Positions 7,897 through 19,036 of a stretch of 32,813 nucleotides of DNA are shown one piece after another. The number at the start of each line of letters is the position of its first letter. The stretch's first letter is position 1. This DNA is from Tissierellia bacterium. Lineage in GTDB: Bacteria > Bacillota > Clostridia > Tissierellales > Sedimentibacteraceae. Under the pieces are notes generated by a model, which did not search any database, was not told the DNA's origin, and worked only from the letters and a program-made list of their open reading frames with translations. The DNA is taken from contig JAAYPY010000160.1 of NCBI GenBank assembly GCA_012519555.1, positions 1 to 32,813 on the forward strand. Direction: 5' to 3'. A program made the position numbers and the translations under genes.

Positions 7897-7925
7897 TACA
7901 CAATATTTATTTAGTATGATATAAT
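7897..7925 (+). promoter_or_regulatory. Probable promoter of the glycolytic operon
   Basis: TATAAT (7920-7925) with a weak -35 TACACA (7897-7902) at a 17-base spacer lies between the rpoN terminator and gap. The roughly 100-base leader contains an inverted repeat, CCTTATT (7944-7950) / AATAAGG (7979-7985), that could be an operator or leader stem. Both calls are from sequence only. Confidence 0.5.
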
Positions 7926-8030
7926 CAAATTATTACATAATAACCTTATTGAGACAGCATCATTTGTTGATTTGTTGAAATAAGGATAGAGATACAAAAT
8001 AAATAAACATTTAACTAACAGGAGGATTAT

Positions 8031-9038
8031 ATGGTAAGAGTAGCGATTAACGGATTTGGAAGAATTGGAAGATTGGCATTAAGGCTGATGGTTCAAGATG
8101 AAGACTTCCAGGTTGTGGCAATCAACACAAATTCAGATGCGGAGACATTAACATATTTGTTAAAGTATGATACTGCACACGGTAATTTTATGACCGATAG
8201 AATATCATACAAAGACAACTTAATGTATGTTGACGATAAAGAAATTATAACATCCAGGGTAAAGGAGCCTGAGAATTGCAATTGGAAAGAATTAGATATA
8301 GACTTGGTAATTGACTGCACAGGAAAATTCAATGAAAAAGAAAAAGCAGAAGCACATATTAAAGCAGGGGCAAAAAAAGTACTTCTGTCGGCACCGGGTA
8401 AAGGCGACTTAAAAACTGTCGTTTACAATGTGAACCACAATATTTTAGATGGAAAAGAAACAGTTGTATCAGCAGCATCATGCACAACAAACTGCTTAGC
8501 TCCCTTAGCCAAAGCAATAAATGATGAATTTGGAATTGTTAAGGGTCTTATGACAACTGTTCATGCATATACTAATGACCAAAACATTCATGATAATTCT
8601 CATAAGAAAGGTATAAAAGCAAGGAGAGGGCGTGCAGCAGCAGCAAATATTGTTCCTGCATCAACGGGTGCAGCTAAAACAGTGGGCGTTGTAATGCCTG
8701 AATTAAAAGGTAAACTTGATGGTATAGCTCTCCGTGTTCCAACAATAACAGGCTCAGTTGTGGATTTAACTGTTGAACTAAAGAGAAATGTTACAGTTGA
8801 AGAAATAAATGAAGCTGTTAAGAATGCAGCTAATGAAACATTAGCATATACAGAAGATCCAATCGTATCAAGCGATGTTATCGGAAGCCGCTATGCATGT
8901 GTATTTGATGCATTATCAACTCAAATAATAGAAGCCGACGGCAAACAGTTGGTTAAACTAATTGCTTGGTATGACAATGAAATGTCATTTACAGCACAAT
9001 TGGTGAGATTAGCAAAACATTGGGGCGAGATGAAGTAA
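8031..9038 (+). CDS. gap: Glyceraldehyde-3-phosphate dehydrogenase, type I
   Basis: Oxidises and phosphorylates glyceraldehyde-3-phosphate to 1,3-bisphosphoglycerate with NAD+, in the cytoplasm. Shown by the N-terminal NAD motif INGFGRIGRL, the catalytic ASCTTNC with Cys151, the following VHAYTNDQ, and the C-terminal WYDNEMSFTAQLVRL. The 335-residue length is standard. Acidic residues follow the first strand region in the usual way for an NAD-linked enzyme, though I cannot prove the cofactor. CAGGAGGA precedes the ATG. It is the first gene of the operon, and pgk begins one base after its stop. Confidence 0.97.
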   Translation: MVRVAINGFGRIGRLALRLMVQDEDFQVVAINTNSDAETLTYLLKYDTAHGNFMTDRISYKDNLMYVDDKEIITSRVKEPENCNWKELDIDLVIDCTGKFNEKEKAEAHIKAGAKKVLLSAPGKGDLKTVVYNVNHNILDGKETVVSAASCTTNCLAPLAKAINDEFGIVKGLMTTVHAYTNDQNIHDNSHKKGIKARRGRAAAANIVPASTGAAKTVGVVMPELKGKLDGIALRVPTITGSVVDLTVELKRNVTVEEINEAVKNAANETLAYTEDPIVSSDVIGSRYACVFDALSTQIIEADGKQLVKLIAWYDNEMSFTAQLVRLAKHWGEMK

Positions 9039-9039
9039 T

Positions 9040-10221
9040 ATGAAAAAAACTATAAAAGACTTAAACCTGAAAAACAAGAAGGTATTAGTGCGTTGTGATT
9101 TTAATGTTCCTTTGGACAAAGAAGGGAATATAACCGATGATATAAGGATTGTAAGTTCTCTGCCAACTATAAATTACCTATTGGATAATGGTGCAGCAGT
9201 AATATTGCTGTCCCATCTTGGAAGACCTGATGGAGAAGCAAACAGGAAATATTCTCTGCTGCCGGTAGCCAAAAGATTAAGCACACTATTAGGAAGAGAT
9301 GTTTGTTTTGAAGACAGTGACACGGTAGTTGATGACACAGTTAAATCAAATGCTGCCAAGCTTAAATCCGGAGATATAATGCTTCTGCAAAATACAAGAT
9401 TCAGGAAAGAAGAAACAAAAAACGCAGGCACCTTTGCAGAGGAGCTTGCATCACTAGGGGATCTGTTTGTAAATGACGCTTTTGGAACTGCACACAGAGC
9501 ACATTCATCAAATGTGGGGATATGTGAATTTCTTCCTTCCGCACTTGGATTATTGGTAGAAAAAGAAGTTGAGATTATGGGGAAGGCCTTAAAAGAACCC
9601 AAAAGACCTTTTACGGCTATATTGGGAGGAGCAAAGGTATCCGATAAAATTGCAGTAATAGAAAATTTATTAAATATTGCAGATAATGTATTAATAGGGG
9701 GAGGTATGATGTATACTTTCCTAAAGGCAAAAGGATATAATACCGGAAGCTCACTTTTGGAAGAAGATAAAGTTGAAATGGCAAGCTCAATCATTGAAAA
9801 AGCTTCAGAAAAAATACAATTGCCGGTTGACACTGTTGTTGCAAAAGAATTTAAAAATGATACTGATTTTTTTACGACAGATGCTGATAAAATTCCTGAT
9901 GAATACATGGGTTTAGATATTGGTGAAAAGACTGTGGATATGTTTATAAATGTAATTAATAATTCAAAAACAATAATTTGGAACGGTCCCTTAGGTGTTT
10001 TTGAAATGGACAACTTTGCCATCGGAACGAATAAAATAGCGAAAGCAATTGCTGATAACAAGGATGCCATATCAATAATAGGCGGAGGAGACAGTGCTGC
10101 AGCTGTTGAGAAGATAGGACTGGCAGAAAACATTACTCATATTTCCACCGGAGGCGGAGCTTCGCTGGAATTCTTGGAAGGCAAAATATTACCCGGAATT
10201 GATGCAGTAGATGATAAATAG
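9040..10221 (+). CDS. pgk: Phosphoglycerate kinase
   Basis: Transfers phosphate from 1,3-bisphosphoglycerate to ADP, giving ATP. The 393-residue protein shows the N-terminal signature VLVRCDFNVPLD, LSHLGRPDGE, NTRFRKEE, then the ADP-domain GGAKVSDKI and the C-terminal GGGDSAAA and STGGGASLEFLEGK. It starts one base after the gap stop with only a weak ribosome site inside the gap tail (GGCGAGATGAAG), so it may rely on translational coupling. Length and motifs are complete. Confidence 0.97.
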   Translation: MKKTIKDLNLKNKKVLVRCDFNVPLDKEGNITDDIRIVSSLPTINYLLDNGAAVILLSHLGRPDGEANRKYSLLPVAKRLSTLLGRDVCFEDSDTVVDDTVKSNAAKLKSGDIMLLQNTRFRKEETKNAGTFAEELASLGDLFVNDAFGTAHRAHSSNVGICEFLPSALGLLVEKEVEIMGKALKEPKRPFTAILGGAKVSDKIAVIENLLNIADNVLIGGGMMYTFLKAKGYNTGSSLLEEDKVEMASSIIEKASEKIQLPVDTVVAKEFKNDTDFFTTDADKIPDEYMGLDIGEKTVDMFINVINNSKTIIWNGPLGVFEMDNFAIGTNKIAKAIADNKDAISIIGGGDSAAAVEKIGLAENITHISTGGGASLEFLEGKILPGIDAVDDK

Positions 10222-10252
10222 GAAGGGTGAGACACGTAAATTCCCCCCCTTC
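10222..10252. repeat. Palindromic spacer between pgk and tpiA
   Basis: GAAGGG (10222-10227) can pair with CCCTTC (10247-10252), and the loop contains GAGACACG. It shares the GAAGGG/ACAC flavour of the repeats after grdA and eno, so it may be a degenerate member. Support is weak. Confidence 0.3.
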
Positions 10253-10267
10253 TTGTAAGGAGGTAAA

Positions 10268-11008
10268 ATGAGAAAGAAATTAATTGCAGGCAACTGGAAA
10301 ATGAACAATGATGTAGAGGAAAGCCTTAAACTGATTAAAAGCTTACTTACTTCAGAATTGAATGAGGATGTTGATGTATTAATATGCCCTGCTTTCACAT
10401 CATTATATCCTGTAATCCACGAGCTTAAAAATTCTTCAATAAAAGTAGGAGCACAGAATATGCACTTTGAAGACAAGGGTGCTTTTACAGGAGAAGTTTC
10501 ACCATCAATGCTGAAAAGTTTAGGTGTTGAATATGTAATAATAGGACATTCCGAAAGAAGACAACACTTTGGGGAAACAGATAAAATAATAAACAAAAAG
10601 ATTAAGGCCTGTTTAAAGCACGGGCTTAAGCCAATTCTATGCGTCGGAGAATCCTTGGAGCAAAGAGAAGCAGGTATTGAAAAAGAAACGGTAAGGGCTC
10701 AATTAATAAAAGATTTGGATGGTGTTACAGATGGTTTAAAGATTGTGGTTGCATACGAGCCTATATGGGCTATAGGAACAGGCAAGACTGCTACAAGCCA
10801 TCAAGCTAATGAAATGTCATCGTATATCAGAGCTGTTTTAGCTGATATTTTTACAGTAGATATTGCAGATAATATACTAATCCAATATGGCGGCAGTGTA
10901 AAAGCTTCCAATGCCAAAGAAATAATGGAACAGTCTCATATAGATGGTGCTTTGGTGGGGGGCGCCAGTTTAATAGCTGATGAGTTTATTAAAATCATTA
11001 ATTATTGA
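10268..11008 (+). CDS. tpiA: Triosephosphate isomerase
   Basis: Interconverts dihydroxyacetone phosphate and glyceraldehyde-3-phosphate. The catalytic residues are visible: Lys11 in AGNWKMN, His94 in IIGHSERRQ, and Glu164 in AYEPIWAIGTGK. The phosphate-binding GGSV and GALVGGASL close the barrel. Its 246 residues are normal. The ribosome site GTAAGGAGG stands 6 bases before the ATG, just after the palindromic spacer. Confidence 0.97.
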   Translation: MRKKLIAGNWKMNNDVEESLKLIKSLLTSELNEDVDVLICPAFTSLYPVIHELKNSSIKVGAQNMHFEDKGAFTGEVSPSMLKSLGVEYVIIGHSERRQHFGETDKIINKKIKACLKHGLKPILCVGESLEQREAGIEKETVRAQLIKDLDGVTDGLKIVVAYEPIWAIGTGKTATSHQANEMSSYIRAVLADIFTVDIADNILIQYGGSVKASNAKEIMEQSHIDGALVGGASLIADEFIKIINY

Positions 11009-11026
11009 AATCAGAAAGGTTGAACT

Positions 11027-13860
<2,834 letters not shown>

Positions 13861-13892
13861 TAAGGTAAGGGGGCACACCTCCCCATACCTTA
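13861..13892 (+). terminator. Hairpin after eno, also a small repeat copy
   Basis: TAAGGTA.GGGG (13861-13872) pairs with CCCC.TACCTTA (13881-13892) around GCACACCT with one A/A mismatch. It has no T-run, so it is a poor intrinsic terminator. It contains TCCCCATACCT, the inverse of the core after grdA. It may have been co-opted as a processing or termination site. Confidence 0.5.
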
Positions 13893-13918
13893 ACCGGCGG
13901 TCATATTTAAAAATATAG

Positions 13919-13947
13919 TTGATTTAGTAAACCTTTGGTGTTATAAT
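13919..13947 (+). promoter_or_regulatory. Promoter for secG
   Basis: TTGATT (13919-13924), a 17-base spacer and a consensus TATAAT (13942-13947) precede the secG start by about 38 bases. Confidence 0.7.
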
Positions 13948-13985
13948 TTTAATGTTATGCAGACAAAGTGGCAGGAGGTGTTATA

Positions 13986-14216
13986 GTGGAAGTAGCAGTT
14001 AGAATTCTTTTGATAATAGCAAGTTTAATATTAATTGCAAGTATTTTGCTTCAATCAGGAAAATCAGCAGGTATGTCAGGCGAAATTGCAGGCGGAGCTG
14101 AATCTATTTGGGGTAAGAGTAAAGGAAGAAGTTTCGAAGGTAAATTAGAAAAGGCTACAATGGTATCAGCAATTATATTTGTTGTTGCTTCTTTAGCTTT
14201 AGTAGCGATTCAGTAA
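13986..14216 (+). CDS. secG: Preprotein translocase subunit SecG
   Basis: A small inner-membrane partner of SecYE in protein export. The 76 residues contain two hydrophobic helices (LLIIASLILIASILLQ and ATMVSAIIFVVASLALVAI) flanking the conserved SGKSAGMSGEIAGGAESIWGKSKGRSFEGKL loop. The track uses a GTG at 13968, but that lies within the ribosome site region. GTG at 13986 sits correctly behind GCAGGAGGTG, so I choose it. secG next to eno is a common clostridial arrangement. Confidence 0.9.
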   Translation: MEVAVRILLIIASLILIASILLQSGKSAGMSGEIAGGAESIWGKSKGRSFEGKLEKATMVSAIIFVVASLALVAIQ

Positions 14217-14255
14217 TATTTTGTTAAATTTTGGAAACATATAAATAAAATAATT

Positions 14256-14288
14256 ATTCTAATGTTTTAATGGTATTAGAATATATTT
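14256..14288 (+). terminator. Probable terminator after secG
   Basis: ATTCTAAT (14256-14263) and ATTAGAAT (14275-14282) form an 8-bp AT-rich stem followed by ATATTTTA. The T-tract is imperfect. Confidence 0.5.
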
Positions 14289-14350
14289 TAATGTTTAAGT
14301 GCAGATGAAAGTCTAAAGATTGTAAATCTAACTATGGAGGAAAGAATCAA

Positions 14351-16369
14351 ATGGGTACTTTAATTATAGCTCCTCTTGTAGGAGTTTTGGCTTTATTATT
14401 TGCTTTCTATAAAGCTTCAGTTGTAAGCAAGGCGGAGCCTGGAACTGAAAGAATGGAAGAAATTTCTTCATTTATCCACGAAGGTGCAATGGCTTTTCTT
14501 GCAAGAGAATACAAATCAGTTAGTATTTTCGCAATAATTATGTTCATTATTTTAGTAGTGGCAATCAATTGGGCAACTGCTTTGGCATTTGTAGCAGGAG
14601 CTGCATGTTCAGCACTTGCAGGATATTTTGGCATGAAAGTTGCTACAAAAGCTAATGTAAGAACTACAAATGCCGCAATGAAATCAGGAATGGGCAAGGC
14701 TCTTGATATTGCATTCTCAGGCGGCGCAGTAATGGGAATGACTGTTGTTGGTCTTGGAATTTTAGGAACAGGTATATTCTGGATAATTTTTGAAAATGCA
14801 ACTATTGTTACAGGGTTCAGTCTAGGTGCTTCTTCAATTGCATTATTTGCACGTGTAGGCGGTGGTATTTATACTAAAGCAGCTGACGTAGGGGCGGACT
14901 TGGTAGGAAAGGTTGAAGCAGGAATTCCTGAAGATGACCCAAGAAACCCTGCAGTTATAGCAGATAATGTTGGCGATAATGTAGGCGACGTTGCAGGAAT
15001 GGGTGCAGACCTATTTGAATCATATGTAGGAGCAATTGTTTCTTCAATCACATTAGGTGTTATAGCATTCCCGGATGGCAATGGAGTTTTATTTGCTTTA
15101 ATGGTAACAGCAGTAGGTATCATAGCTTCCATATTGGGAACAGCCTTTGTTAGAGGAGATAAGAATCCTCAACAAGCTTTAAACATGGGTACATATGCTT
15201 CATCAGCGATTGTAATAGTTGTATCATTTTTGTTAAGCAAATCTATTTTAGGCAGCTACCAGCCATTTGGCGCAATTATATTTGGTGTATTTGTAGGATT
15301 AATTATTGCAAAAATTACAGAAATTTATACTTCAGATGAATATAAATATGTAAAAGAAATAGCTGACCAATCAGAAACAGGAGCAGCAACAACAATTATA
15401 AGCGGTTTATCGGTTGGCATGAGATCAACGGCATATCCGATTATAGTTTTAGCTGCGGGTATTATCGGCTCTTATATAATAGCAGGCTATACTCCGAACG
15501 GCTTGAATGCAATTAACGGTCTATATGGTATAGCTTTAGCTGCAGTAGGTATGTTGTCAACAACAGGTATGACTATAGCTGTTGACGCATATGGCCCTAT
15601 TTCAGACAATGCCGGCGGTATTGCCGAAATGTGTGAACTGCCTCATGAAGTAAGAGAAATAACAGATAAATTAGACTCGGTAGGTAACACAACAGCTGCA
15701 ATAGGCAAAGGATTTGCAATCGGATCTGCAGCTTTAACTGCTCTTGCTTTATTTGCATCTTATACACAAACAGTTGGAATATCATCTATAAGTTTAACAG
15801 AACCAACAGTTATTGCAGGTTTATTCATAGGCGGTATGTTGCCCTTCTTATTCTCTGCTATTACAATGAGTGCTGTCGGTAAAGCTGCATACTCAATGAT
15901 AGAAGAAGTTAGAAGGCAGTTTAGAGAAATGCCCGAAATAATGGAAGGAAAAGACAAGCCGGATTACAAAAGATGTGTTGATATTTCAACAGCAGCAGCT
16001 TTGAAAGAAATGATAGTACCAGGTCTTTTGGCAGTTGTTGTACCCTTAATAGTAGGATTCTTGTTAGGAACCGAAGCTCTTGGCGGATTACAGGCAGGTG
16101 CATTGGTAACAGGTGTCCTTATGGCTATATTCATGTCGAACTCAGGTGGTGCATGGGACAATGCAAAGAAATATATCGAAGGCGGAACACACGGCGGAAA
16201 AGGAAGCCCTGCTCACCAAGCTGCAGTAGTTGGAGACACAGTAGGAGATCCTTTCAAAGATACTTCAGGACCTTCAATAAATATATTAATTAAACTTATA
16301 ACGGTTGTTTCATTGGTGTTTGGTCCATTATTAGCTGAATACGGCGGTATTTTAATAGGATTATTCTAA
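14351..16369 (+). CDS. hppA: Membrane-bound ion-translocating pyrophosphatase (K+-dependent type)
   Basis: Couples PPi hydrolysis to pumping of H+ or Na+ across the membrane. The 672-residue protein is hydrophobic throughout, with about 15-16 membrane segments. The catalytic signature [11 protein letters not shown] is at 179-189, followed by [19 protein letters not shown], and the C-terminal [21 protein letters not shown] is intact. [10 protein letters not shown] (445-454) has Ala449 and Gly452, the residues typical of the K+-dependent subfamily in place of Lys and Thr. Many clostridial members pump Na+, but I cannot decide the ion. It recovers PPi energy, useful to a fermenter with low ATP yield. 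Confidence 0.95.
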   Translation: MGTLIIAPLVGVLALLFAFYKASVVSKAEPGTERMEEISSFIHEGAMAFLAREYKSVSIFAIIMFIILVVAINWATALAFVAGAACSALAGYFGMKVATKANVRTTNAAMKSGMGKALDIAFSGGAVMGMTVVGLGILGTGIFWIIFENATIVTGFSLGASSIALFARVGGGIYTKAADVGADLVGKVEAGIPEDDPRNPAVIADNVGDNVGDVAGMGADLFESYVGAIVSSITLGVIAFPDGNGVLFALMVTAVGIIASILGTAFVRGDKNPQQALNMGTYASSAIVIVVSFLLSKSILGSYQPFGAIIFGVFVGLIIAKITEIYTSDEYKYVKEIADQSETGAATTIISGLSVGMRSTAYPIIVLAAGIIGSYIIAGYTPNGLNAINGLYGIALAAVGMLSTTGMTIAVDAYGPISDNAGGIAEMCELPHEVREITDKLDSVGNTTAAIGKGFAIGSAALTALALFASYTQTVGISSISLTEPTVIAGLFIGGMLPFLFSAITMSAVGKAAYSMIEEVRRQFREMPEIMEGKDKPDYKRCVDISTAAALKEMIVPGLLAVVVPLIVGFLLGTEALGGLQAGALVTGVLMAIFMSNSGGAWDNAKKYIEGGTHGGKGSPAHQAAVVGDTVGDPFKDTSGPSINILIKLITVVSLVFGPLLAEYGGILIGLF

Positions 16370-16384
16370 ACAAAAAACAAACTC

Positions 16385-16412
16385 AGACTTCTCCCAGGGA
16401 GAGGTCTTTTTT
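16385..16412 (+). terminator. Terminator after hppA
   Basis: AGACTTCTCCC (16385-16395) pairs with GGGAGAGGTCT (16397-16407) with one G-U, ending in TTTTTT. The stem breathes at the top to make the loop. Confidence 0.85.
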
Positions 16413-16413
16413 C

Positions 16414-16442
16414 TTGCAGATGTATTATTTTGATGGTATAAT
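16414..16442 (+). promoter_or_regulatory. Promoter for the hydrolase-murF-ddl-rnr unit
   Basis: TTGCAG (16414-16419), a 17-base spacer and TATAAT (16437-16442) lie directly after the hppA terminator. The leader to the hydrolase would be about 170 bases and carries a CAAAGCTTTG palindrome and a GACACACCTCC core (near 16543) like the other small repeats. Confidence 0.55.
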
Positions 16443-16620
16443 AACCTCACGCCGCATGCCAAAGCAAAGCTTTGGGCTGCTTAGAGAACATCGATATAAT
16501 CATTTAAACAAATCGGCATATAATAATAGTGGAAGAGTATAGTGACACACCTCCGGCATAGGGATAGACTTTAAAATAAGAGGAATGTTCCTGATTGAGA
16601 TGATTAAGGAGGGTAGAGGT

Positions 16621-17388
16621 TTGTATATTGATATTGACGGATTAAATATCAACTACATAGATGAGGGAGACGGGAAAGATGTCTTGCTGCTCCATGGGTG
16701 GGGCGGCAGCATTCAAACCATGATGCCCATTTTTAATATATTAAAAAATAAATTCAGGGTTTTAACATTAGACTTGCCGGGCTTCGGCAAAAGTGATATT
16801 CCAAAAGAACCTTGGAACTCCTATGATTATGCTCAATGTATAAATAAATTTATTAATAAATTAAATTTGAATGAACTGATTTTGTTTGGACATTCACACG
16901 GCGGCAGAATTGCAATAATATTAGCAAGCAAATACAAGCTTGTAAAAAAGTTAATACTCATAGACAGTGCGGGAATAATTCCCAAAAGAAAAGTTAAATA
17001 TTACATAAAAGTATATTGGTTTAAATTGCTTAAAAGGATATACTTAATGCTTCCTGCAGAAAACAAACAAGTAAAATTAGATAAATTCTATAAAAAATTT
17101 GGCTCTCAGGATTATAGAGATTCAGAAGGGGTTATGCGGCAAACCATGGTCAAGGTGATAAATGATAATTTATTAAAACTTTTGTCTCTTATAAAAGCAC
17201 CGACCTTGTTAATTTGGGGAGAAAATGATGAAGACACCCCAGTTTATATGGGTGAACTGATGGAAAAAGAAATTCCCGACAGTGGTCTTGTAATATTAAA
17301 AGGGGCAGGTCATTATTCATATGCGGATAATTATGAGCAGTTCAGAGCAGTTATAAGTGTATTTTTAAAAGATGATTTTGGAGAGTGA
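16621..17388 (+). CDS. Alpha/beta hydrolase
   Basis: A cytoplasmic alpha/beta-fold hydrolase of unknown substrate. It shows the oxyanion region LLLHGWGGS, the nucleophile elbow GHSHGG with Ser92, the acid in LLIWGENDEDTP and the catalytic His in KGAGHYSYADN. The track starts at an ATG at 16585 with poor ribosome-site spacing. TTG at 16621, 8 bases after AAGGAGGG, begins MYIDIDGLNINYIDEG, a normal family start, and gives 255 residues. Its stop overlaps the ribosome site of the next gene, so it is likely cotranscribed with murF and ddl. A cell-wall role is only suggested by context. Confidence 0.85.
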   Translation: MYIDIDGLNINYIDEGDGKDVLLLHGWGGSIQTMMPIFNILKNKFRVLTLDLPGFGKSDIPKEPWNSYDYAQCINKFINKLNLNELILFGHSHGGRIAIILASKYKLVKKLILIDSAGIIPKRKVKYYIKVYWFKLLKRIYLMLPAENKQVKLDKFYKKFGSQDYRDSEGVMRQTMVKVINDNLLKLLSLIKAPTLLIWGENDEDTPVYMGELMEKEIPDSGLVILKGAGHYSYADNYEQFRAVISVFLKDDFGE

Positions 17389-17390
17389 AG

Positions 17391-18950
17391 ATGGAAATTA
17401 TTACAAGCCTGTATATATTATTTTGGCTAAATCTGTGTGAACTTAAGTTAAAAAAAAGCCTGCATATAATACAATTGGAAGGTTACAACAGTGATAAATA
17501 CTTATATTGGATGGAGAATAACAAAGAAAAGGTTCATACAAGAAATGATAAAATATATGTAACAATTTTATTAGTACTATCACTAATCTTAACGATTATT
17601 TCTCCTATTTATAAAACACCTGTATACCCCTTGATTTATGCAGGTGTATCAATAGTTTTTCTATTTAAGAATATAAGGTCAGCGGAAGAAGTTAAAAAAC
17701 CTTTGATTTTCACACCAAGAGCTAAAAGATTGTATGCAATTTCGCTATCGCTTCTTATATTTGATCTTTTAATAACTTTATGGATTATAAATATTATTAC
17801 AAAAGACATATTGTCTTATTTTCCAGTATGGGCAAGTATTTTAACAATAATTTATTATTTTTCATCATACTACATGTATGGAGCAAATTATATAGCGAAA
17901 CCTATGGAAGAAAGGATAAATAAAAAGTACTATATTCAAGCGTCCGAAAAAATTAAAAGCATGAATATTAATTCAGTGGGTATAACCGGCAGTTACGGAA
18001 AAACAAGTACTAAATTTACTACGGAAACTATATTAAATGAAAAATACAAGGTTTTAAAAACTCCCGAAAGCTATAATACCCCCATGGGTATAAGCAAGAT
18101 AATAAACAATGAGTTAACTGACGATTACGATGTTTTTGTTGCTGAGTTAGGTGCTACCAAAGCAGGAGACATAGATGAGCTAGCTAAGCTCACAAACCCT
18201 AAAATCGGTATTATTACATCTATCGGACCATGTCATTTAGAAACATTTAAGTCAATTGACAATATTATGAGAACCAAATATGAGCTTATTGAGAATTTGC
18301 CCGATGACGGAACAGCTATTTTTAATTATGACAATGAATATGTAAAAAAATTAGCGGATAAAACTTTTAAGCATAAAATTCTCTATGGAATTGACAACAT
18401 TGAAGAAACCGATATATTTGCAACAGACATACATGTTGACAGTCTTGGCTCATCTTTTACCTTGTGCATTAACAGCTTGGGAACAATCGAATGCAGGACT
18501 AAGCTTTTAGGCAGACACAATATACTTAATATTTTAGGCGGTGCAGCAATCGCATCTGTTTTAGGTCTGACTTTAGATGAAATTAAAGCAGGAATTTCAA
18601 AGTTGGAAGCTGTGGAGCACAGGCTTCATCTTATTGACCATGGAACAGGTGTATTGGTTATAGATGATTCATTTAATTCTAACCCTGACGGAGCAAAAGC
18701 TGCCTTAGATGTGTTGAATTCTTTTACGGACAGAAGAAAAATAATAGTGACACCGGGAATGGTTGAATTAGGAAATATAGAAGAAAGAGAAAACTATAAA
18801 TTAGGTGAGCATATTGCATGTATCTGTGATATTGCAATATTAGTCGGGAAAAAACGTACTTTGCCAATATACCAAGGAATGAAAAAGCATAATTTCAATG
18901 AAGATAATTTGTATGTGGTTAATTCATTGAGTAAGCTTCAGAAGTATTAA
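17391..18950 (+). CDS. murF: MurF-type UDP-MurNAc-tripeptide--D-Ala-D-Ala ligase with N-terminal membrane domain
   Basis: Adds D-Ala-D-Ala to the peptidoglycan precursor with ATP. The ATG at 17391 follows GGAGAG; the GTG at 17385 in the track overlaps the upstream stop. Residues 1-165 hold about five hydrophobic segments (near 3-19, 56-72, 80-94, 115-137 and 144-163) not found in classical MurF. Then come the ATP loop GITGSYGKTST (200-207), ELGATKAGDIDELAKLTNP, GPCHLE, NILGGAAIASVLG, HRLHLIDHGTGVLVIDDSFNSNPDG and the C-terminal domain. The frame ends early at 18950. The missing tail is found in another frame (see 18935-19021), so this copy is frameshifted by one base. ddl directly follows. 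Confidence 0.85.
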   Translation: MEIITSLYILFWLNLCELKLKKSLHIIQLEGYNSDKYLYWMENNKEKVHTRNDKIYVTILLVLSLILTIISPIYKTPVYPLIYAGVSIVFLFKNIRSAEEVKKPLIFTPRAKRLYAISLSLLIFDLLITLWIINIITKDILSYFPVWASILTIIYYFSSYYMYGANYIAKPMEERINKKYYIQASEKIKSMNINSVGITGSYGKTSTKFTTETILNEKYKVLKTPESYNTPMGISKIINNELTDDYDVFVAELGATKAGDIDELAKLTNPKIGIITSIGPCHLETFKSIDNIMRTKYELIENLPDDGTAIFNYDNEYVKKLADKTFKHKILYGIDNIEETDIFATDIHVDSLGSSFTLCINSLGTIECRTKLLGRHNILNILGGAAIASVLGLTLDEIKAGISKLEAVEHRLHLIDHGTGVLVIDDSFNSNPDGAKAALDVLNSFTDRRKIIVTPGMVELGNIEERENYKLGEHIACICDIAILVGKKRTLPIYQGMKKHNFNEDNLYVVNSLSKLQKY

Positions 18951-19021
18951 AAACCTTGACAAAAATTAATGATGTTGTTCTTTTTGAAAATGATTTGCCG
19001 GACACATACGACGAAAAATAA
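18935..19021 (+). other. murF: Out-of-frame C-terminal tail of murF
   Basis: From 18935 a shifted frame reads ASEVLKTLTKINDVVLFENDLPDTYDEK then TAA at 19019-19021. VLFENDLPD is the usual ending of this MurF subfamily. It directly follows NSLSK in the annotated frame, so a one-base deletion near 18932 (for example AGTGAAGCT to AGTAAGCT) explains both. It is a sequencing error or a recent mutation. Confidence 0.8.
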
Positions 19022-19036
19022 ATTATGGAGGAAGTC

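Noticed and set aside
9174-10133. 319-residue minus-strand ORF opposite pgk
   Set aside because: It is the antisense shadow of an intact, fully recognisable phosphoglycerate kinase, with Ser/Ile/Phe-rich composition and no ribosome site or family motif.
18925-18950. Programmed -1 frameshift in murF
   Set aside because: No slippery heptamer or downstream stem seen, and the stop in the shifted frame limits the window; a one-base deletion or sequencing error is simpler.
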